Assembly: GCA_026989375.1 (NCBI GenBank)
Contig: JALSJJ010000099.1
Location: forward strand, 1 to 64,000
Reading direction: 5' to 3'
Source: Rhodothermus sp.
Lineage (GTDB): Bacteria > Bacteroidota > Rhodothermia > Rhodothermales > Rhodothermaceae
Length of the DNA stretch: 64,000 bases
Within the stretch, counting starts at the first letter, position 1, and every line of letters begins with the position of its first letter. A program made the translations under genes and the position numbers. Under the pieces are notes generated by a model. It was not told the origin of the DNA. It made no database searches and saw only the letters and a list, made by a program, of their open reading frames with translations. Positions 58,882 through 64,000 of this stretch are shown here, piece after piece.

Positions 58882-60240
58882 TCAAGAAGTGGGATGCTGG
58901 CGTGCCACATACGCCAACGCCCGGTGTAGTCTTCGGAGTCCCTCATCGACGTCTGCTTCTGTGATAATCAGCGGCGGACGAAAGCGAATCGAGCGCTCTC
59001 CACAGCTCAGAATCAATACCCCTTCTTCCAGACTCCGCCGCTGGACAGCATCCCGAAAAGCCGACGACGGTAGATCAAATGCGCACATAAGCCCACGACC
59101 GCGGATGTTCGTCATAAAAGGATATGTCTCGGCCATCTCTTCCAGCCGACGCAGTAGATAGGCGCCCACACGCGCTGCATTCTCTACCAGACGATCTTCC
59201 TCAATGATCTCCAGGATCCGATCAAACCGAACCATGTCAACCAGATTGCCCCCCCAGGTGGAATTCAGTCGGCTCGACACATGGAACACGTTGTCCTCTA
59301 CCTCATCCAGCCGACGACCAGCCAGGATGCCACATACCTGTGTCTTCTTGCCAAAAGCGATGATATCGGGCTGCACACCAAGCGCCTGATGCGCCCAGAA
59401 GGCCCCGGTAATTCCAACACCTGTCTGCACCTCGTCAAAAATCAAGAGGGCATCGTTTTCATCGGCCAGTTCCCGAAGCGCCTGCAGAAACTCGGGCCGG
59501 AAGTGGTTGTCGCCTCCCTCGGCCTGAATGGGCTCGATGATAATGCAGGCAATGTCATCTTTGTACTCGTAAAAGTACTGTTTGGCCTGCCGAAGGGCCA
59601 GCTGTTCCAGCTCAATCGTGCGTTCCAGGTTTTCCGGGGTAAGCGGAAATGTCAGTTTCGGGTTGATAACGCGCGGCCAGTCGAACTTCGGGAAATACTG
59701 GGTTTTGCGCGGATCGAAGGTGTTCGTGAGCGAGAGCGTATAGCCAGAGCGACCATGGAAGGCCTGGTCGAAGTGCAATACTCGATGTCCCACTTCCCGA
59801 CGGTAGCCTTTGCGGAAGTTCTTACGTACCTTCCAGTCGAAGGCCGCCTTAAGCGCATTTTCCACCGCCAGCGCCCCGCCATCGATAAAGAACGCATAGG
59901 GTAGGTAGTCCGGAATGCCCACGCGTTCGAAGGTCTGGACAAACCGGGCCATGTGGATGGTATAGATATCCGAATTGGTAACCTTGTTAAGGGCTGCCTC
60001 CATCAAACGCCTTTTGAAATCCTCATCTTCCAGCATCTTGGGATGGTTCATCCCAACGGCGCTGGACGCAAAGAAGCCAAAAAAGTCGATCAACTCGCGT
60101 CCGGTAAGCTGATCATAAAGATGCACGCCCCGGCTCCGCTCCATGTCAAGCACGATCGGCAACCCGTCGGTAAGCAGGTGGCGGGCCAGAATGGGACGCA
60201 CTCTGTCGGGTGTGATCTGCTGCATCGTCACATGCTCCAT
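58882..60240 (-). CDS. lat: L-lysine 6-transaminase (class III aminotransferase)
   Basis: 'DFFGFFASSAVGMNHPKM', 'FIDGGALAVENALKAAFDWKVRKNF', 'IIIEPIQAEGGDNHFRPEFLQALRELADENDALLIFDEVQTGVGITG'. Confidence 0.88.
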   Translation of the reverse strand: MEHVTMQQITPDRVRPILARHLLTDGLPIVLDMERSRGVHLYDQLTGRELIDFFGFFASSAVGMNHPKMLEDEDFKRRLMEAALNKVTNSDIYTIHMARFVQTFERVGIPDYLPYAFFIDGGALAVENALKAAFDWKVRKNFRKGYRREVGHRVLHFDQAFHGRSGYTLSLTNTFDPRKTQYFPKFDWPRVINPKLTFPLTPENLERTIELEQLALRQAKQYFYEYKDDIACIIIEPIQAEGGDNHFRPEFLQALRELADENDALLIFDEVQTGVGITGAFWAHQALGVQPDIIAFGKKTQVCGILAGRRLDEVEDNVFHVSSRLNSTWGGNLVDMVRFDRILEIIEEDRLVENAARVGAYLLRRLEEMAETYPFMTNIRGRGLMCAFDLPSSAFRDAVQRRSLEEGVLILSCGERSIRFRPPLIITEADVDEGLRRLHRALAYVARQHPTS

Positions 60241-60270
60241 AAGGCACGTTCTTCCGTTTGCTTGAGGATG

Positions 60271-60288
60271 CGTATTTTGCAAAATACG
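60271..60288. promoter_or_regulatory. perfect 18-bp palindrome, putative operator between lat and lipA
   Basis: CGTATTTTGCAAAATACG equals its own reverse complement. Confidence 0.55.
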
Positions 60289-60456
60289 AAAACCACGCCA
60301 CTGGAATCAGAACGTAAAGCAGGGAAAACTTGAAAGATCAGCAAAAGACGCAGGGCCCGAGGGCCAGTGCCAGTGCATGATTGGTGGGATCATTTCGCCG
60401 CGAACCGTGTAGCCTCTCCGCGACTTGGACACCTGGATTTTTCAGCCACACGCACT

Positions 60457-61443
60457 ATGGCCGAGCAACACACTGAATCGCCCCGTCGTCGCTTTCTTCC
60501 GGGTGAAATTGAACTCAAGCGGGTACCCAAAGAACCCCTTTTTCCAAACGGCGATGGAGGACTTTTCGAGCTACCGGTGATTGATCCACCGCCGGTGGCC
60601 AACGAGCGGGGACGCCGGCCTGCCTGGCTGCGAGCCAAGTTGCCCTATGGCCCCACCTATCGGCGCGTGCTGGACATCGTCGAAACCCATCGGCTACACA
60701 CCGTCTGCCAGAGTGCCCGCTGCCCGAATATGGGCGAGTGCTGGACGGCCGGTACAGCGACGTTCATGATTCTGGGAAATGTGTGCACGCGCTCGTGTGG
60801 CTTTTGTGCCGTCAAAACCGGCCGACCAGATCCGGTAGACTGGGACGAGCCACGTCGCGTGGCCGAAGCCGTTCGGCTGATGGGCATCCGGCATGCCGTT
60901 GTTACTTCTGTCGACCGCGATGACCTGAAGGACGGCGGCGCTGCGCTGTTTGCCGAGACGATCCGTCAGATCCGCGCCCTCAACCCGGGCGTAACGGTTG
61001 AAGTGCTGATCCCGGACTTTCAGGGCAACTGGGATGCGCTGCAACTGGTGTTAGACGAACGCCCGGACATCCTCAACCATAATATTGAGACCGTGCCCCG
61101 TCTCTACCGCCGCGTGCGTCCCCAGGCCCGCTATGAACGCTCCCTGGAGCTACTCTGGCGTGCCAAACAGGCCGGCCTGCGTACGAAAAGCGGAATCATG
61201 GTTGGTCTGGGCGAGACCAAAGAAGAGGTGCTGGCCGTAATGGACGACTTCGTGCGGATTCGGCTCGATATCATGACGATTGGCCAGTACCTGCAACCCA
61301 CCCGAATGCACCTGCCTGTCGAGGAATTTGTGCATCCGGATGTCTTCCGCTGGTACAAAGAAATGGGCGAAGCCAAGGGCATCGGCCACGTCGAAAGCGG
61401 ACCGCTGGTGCGTTCTTCCTACCATGCTGAACGGCATGTGTGA
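60457..61443 (+). CDS. lipA: lipoyl synthase
   Basis: '[13 protein letters not shown]' and radical SAM '[13 protein letters not shown]'; '[18 protein letters not shown]'. Confidence 0.95.
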   Translation: MAEQHTESPRRRFLPGEIELKRVPKEPLFPNGDGGLFELPVIDPPPVANERGRRPAWLRAKLPYGPTYRRVLDIVETHRLHTVCQSARCPNMGECWTAGTATFMILGNVCTRSCGFCAVKTGRPDPVDWDEPRRVAEAVRLMGIRHAVVTSVDRDDLKDGGAALFAETIRQIRALNPGVTVEVLIPDFQGNWDALQLVLDERPDILNHNIETVPRLYRRVRPQARYERSLELLWRAKQAGLRTKSGIMVGLGETKEEVLAVMDDFVRIRLDIMTIGQYLQPTRMHLPVEEFVHPDVFRWYKEMGEAKGIGHVESGPLVRSSYHAERHV

Positions 61444-61452
61444 AGCAGACGC

Positions 61453-61674
61453 TCAACGCTTCGCCCGACGGTTGGTCCGCGACGAAGGCTCCTGCTCCCA
61501 GCGCGCGATAAGTTCCTGCCAGTAGGCCGGATCAAGGAGCACAGCTATGGCCCTGCCCTGCCGTTGGACAATCACCGGCCCGCGTGCCAGACGTGCTTTC
61601 AGGGCCGCAGTCGACTGTAAGCGAATCCTGGAAATTGCCACCGTCTCTACCGTCGCTTCAGGCTGGCGCTTCAT
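61453..61674 (-). CDS. Phd/YefM-like antitoxin-fold protein, no adjacent toxin
   Basis: 'VAISRIRLQSTAALKARLARGPVIVQRQGRAIAVLLDPAYWQEL'; start at 61674. Confidence 0.6.
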   Translation of the reverse strand: MKRQPEATVETVAISRIRLQSTAALKARLARGPVIVQRQGRAIAVLLDPAYWQELIARWEQEPSSRTNRRAKR

Positions 61675-61837
61675 AGCTCCAGATAACCTGTATTTTGCAA
61701 TTGGTGTGTATGTACGCCATACCCGGCGTTTTTTGCCTTTCGTTACCATTTTATTACGCTTCGGATGGCTTTCTCTCGAAAATATCCTTTAGTTTACGGC
61801 TTGTACTGTATTGTTATAACAAAACATCCGCACTGTC

Positions 61838-62050
61838 ATGAAGCGGAACGTTGGGACAATCGATCGGGTGATTCGTATCGGAATTGCCCTGATAATTGGC
61901 GTGCTGTACCTTACCGGCCAGCTTAGCGGCACGGCCGCTGTTATTCTGGGTATTGTCGCCCTCATTCTTCTGATCACTGGACTGTTCGGGAGTTGTCCGC
62001 TATACGCGGCTCTGGGAATGTCCACCTGCCCGCGCAAAGCCAGCAGTTAG
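61838..62050 (+). CDS. DUF2892 family inner membrane protein
   Basis: 'MKRNVGTIDRVIRIGIALIIGVLYLTG...GSCPLYAALGMSTC'. Confidence 0.85.
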   Translation: MKRNVGTIDRVIRIGIALIIGVLYLTGQLSGTAAVILGIVALILLITGLFGSCPLYAALGMSTCPRKASS

Positions 62051-62127
62051 AGCAGCCTACACTTTCGCAGGCAAGCGGTACAGGCGCCCCGATAAGGCGC
62101 CTGTACCGACTCACTCATCAGCAACGC

Positions 62128-62460
62128 TCATCCCATGCGAAAGAGCGATTGGAATTTCATGGCCATCGGCAATGAGCCGCTCACTTTGAGCTTGCCCATC
62201 ATCATCAACGTCATCGGGTTGGCCTCGCCGTTGTTGATTTTCAGCCAGTTCTCAGCGGAGGTAGTAACCGTGACGGTGGGATTTTCATGTTTCCCTTCTT
62301 TGATCTCCAGCGTCTTGTCTTTGATCATCAGATAATATTCGCCGCCCCCTTCACCGGTCAGGTTAAGTTGTACGACCCCTTCGACACCTTCGGCCTGGTC
62401 GGGCAAGAACCGATCTTTGTAGGATTCAAGCACTTCGGGAATGCTGTTGTACTTGGGCAT
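62128..62460 (-). CDS. SCP2 sterol-binding domain protein
   Basis: 'YYLMIKDKTLEIKEGKHENPTVTVTTSAENWLKINNGEANPMTLMMMGKLKVSGSLPMAMKF'. Confidence 0.85.
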   Translation of the reverse strand: MPKYNSIPEVLESYKDRFLPDQAEGVEGVVQLNLTGEGGGEYYLMIKDKTLEIKEGKHENPTVTVTTSAENWLKINNGEANPMTLMMMGKLKVSGSLPMAMKFQSLFRMG

Positions 62461-62494
62461 GGCACGTGATACAGGTTGGTGATGATTTTTAGCT

Positions 62495-63709
62495 TTAATC
62501 TATCGCAGAAAAATCGGCTCCGAAAAGTCCTTCGGCAGCCAGTGTTTCAAGCTCTTCCTCGGAGAATCCGGCTTCCTGCAACACCTTGCGGGTGTGGGCC
62601 CCCGGCGGAGGGCCCACATGCCGGTAGTCGGGCAGCGTCTTCGAAAACCGTACAGGAAAGCCGACCTGACGCTGGGCGGGACCGTCTGGGCGTGGGACGG
62701 TGACCATCAGCGCGCGCGCCTGCACCTGTGGATGTTGCGTCATTTCTTCCAGGGTCAGCACCGGCTCCACACACACGTCCCGCTCGGAAAAGATAGCCTG
62801 CCATTCGGCCAGCGTTCGGGTAGCGATCACCTGCTGAATCTCCTTTTTAAGGCGTTGCTGGACGGCTGCATCCCAGACGTTGTAGCCGTACGGTGCCAGT
62901 TCGGGTCGACCGATGGCTTCGCAGAAGCCTTCCCAGAACTTGGGCTCCAGGCCAGCTACCGTCAGGTAGCGCCCATCGCGCGTGCGATAGCAGTCGTAGA
63001 AGCTGCCCCCGTTCAGGGGTTCGGTCTCGTAGCCCGGTAGATGGCCCGCAGCCAGAAAGCCGCTGACGGCCAGTCCATTGAAGGCGATGGCACAGTCGAG
63101 CAACGCCAGGTCCAGGTACTGTCCTTCGCCGGTGCGCTGGCGATGCACAACAGCGGCCAGGATGGCCAGGGCCGCAAACAATCCACCAGCCATGTCGGCC
63201 AGGGGCACGCCGGAGGGTACCGGTCCGCTCTCCCGACGGCCACTGTGGCTCAGCAGGCCGGAAAGTGCTTGATAGTTCAGGTCATGCCCGGCCCGTGTGC
63301 GATAGGGCCCGGTCTGGCCATAGCCGGTGATAGAGCAGTAAATCAACGCGGGATTATCGGTAGCCAGCGTTTCGTAGTCCAGGCCCAGCCGTTGCATGAC
63401 ACCTGGCCGAAAGCCTTCCACCACGACGTCATAGTGTGGCACAAGCCGACGTACCACGTTGGCCGCTTCTGGATGCTTCAGGTCAAGCACTACCGACCGT
63501 TTGGAGCGGTGGACCCAGGCATGGCCGGCTGCCGTCCCGGTTTCGTCGTAGGGGGGCGCCAGGTGCATCAGGTCGGGTCGGTCAGGCGATTCGATGCGCA
63601 CCACTTCAGCCCCCAGGTCGGCCAGTAGCAGCGTTGCGAATGGCCCGGGCAGCAATGTCGTGAAGTCCAGTACGCGCAGCGCATGCAATGGTCCTGGCAT
63701 CGCCCTCAC
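62495..63709 (-). CDS. CaiB/BaiF CoA transferase family protein
   Basis: 'LRVLDFTTLLPGPFATLLLADLGAEVVRIESPDRPD', 'FRPGVMQRLGLDYETLATDNPALIYCSITGYGQTGPY'. Confidence 0.92.
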   Translation of the reverse strand: MRAMPGPLHALRVLDFTTLLPGPFATLLLADLGAEVVRIESPDRPDLMHLAPPYDETGTAAGHAWVHRSKRSVVLDLKHPEAANVVRRLVPHYDVVVEGFRPGVMQRLGLDYETLATDNPALIYCSITGYGQTGPYRTRAGHDLNYQALSGLLSHSGRRESGPVPSGVPLADMAGGLFAALAILAAVVHRQRTGEGQYLDLALLDCAIAFNGLAVSGFLAAGHLPGYETEPLNGGSFYDCYRTRDGRYLTVAGLEPKFWEGFCEAIGRPELAPYGYNVWDAAVQQRLKKEIQQVIATRTLAEWQAIFSERDVCVEPVLTLEEMTQHPQVQARALMVTVPRPDGPAQRQVGFPVRFSKTLPDYRHVGPPPGAHTRKVLQEAGFSEEELETLAAEGLFGADFSAID

Positions 63710-64000
63710 GCGTTGATCGAAACAGAAGATTCCCGCTCCACGCCCCGCAGGCTACGCAGCAACAGCGGCATCAGCCAGGTGGCTACAGCCTTCGGCGTCT
63801 CCTTGTCGGTCAGACGACGCCAGCAATGGACGCCCTGCACCAGACCGATGCACATCTGTGCCACCACGTTCGGCTCGGCGGTCTCCACAAAAATGCCCTG
63901 CGCCATGCCTTCTGCAATCACTGCTCTCCAGCAGTTCTCGTACTGCCGGAGCAGCTCCTCAAGGTTCATGGGAAGCACCTGGTGCAGTGTCTCCCGGGTT
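63706..64000 (-). CDS. TetR family regulator, C-terminal part (5' end outside window)
   Basis: Frame stays open to the window edge; 'YENCWRAVIAEGMAQGIFVETAEPNVVAQMCIGLVQGVHCW' resembles the TetR C-terminal domain; 4-bp overlap with the CoA transferase gene. Confidence 0.6.
   Translation of the reverse strand, partial: TRETLHQVLPMNLEELLRQYENCWRAVIAEGMAQGIFVETAEPNVVAQMCIGLVQGVHCWRRLTDKETPKAVATWLMPLLLRSLRGVERESSVSINA

Noticed and set aside
1-64000. CRISPR arrays, tRNA, rRNA, prophage or intact insertion sequences
   Set aside because: No regularly spaced palindromic repeats, no tRNA or rRNA sequence recognised, and no transposase or phage-like protein in the ORF track.

Overview
The window looks like a chromosomal segment from a GC-rich Rhodothermus-like bacterium (phylum Rhodothermota/Bacteroidota group). 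This placement is inferred from SusC/SusD, DUF4249, DUF4293, a type-A sorting domain and a TAnnTTTG-type promoter; no database search was possible. It is mostly densely packed housekeeping and envelope genes: icd, dnaG, gpmI, nth, a polysaccharide export/flippase/glycosyltransferase operon, a ComA-like protein, thiE, a DHH phosphoesterase, pepA, an ExbB/ExbD cluster, polX, icmF, menB, sodA, rsmB, SusC/SusD, TonB receptor/DUF4249, glpQ-type GDPD, gyrA, lysine 6-aminotransferase, lipA and a CaiB/SCP2/TetR cluster. I saw no rRNA, tRNA, CRISPR array or intact mobile element. The best candidates for something new are: (1) a translationally coupled three-gene envelope operon at 33.2-38.0 kb encoding an HEXXH peptidase/TolB-propeller/Omp85-like barrel fusion, a BamB-like lipoprotein and a PEGA membrane protein; (2) three 11-bp repeats phased exactly 21 bp apart just upstream of a Bacteroidetes-type promoter for the SusC/SusD genes; (3) an orphan, strongly terminated non-coding transcript candidate at 21.37-21.52 kb; (4) a perfect 18-bp palindrome between divergent lat and lipA; (5) two gene-poor intervals (6.66-7.54 kb and 26.2-27.5 kb), the first rich in stem-loops.
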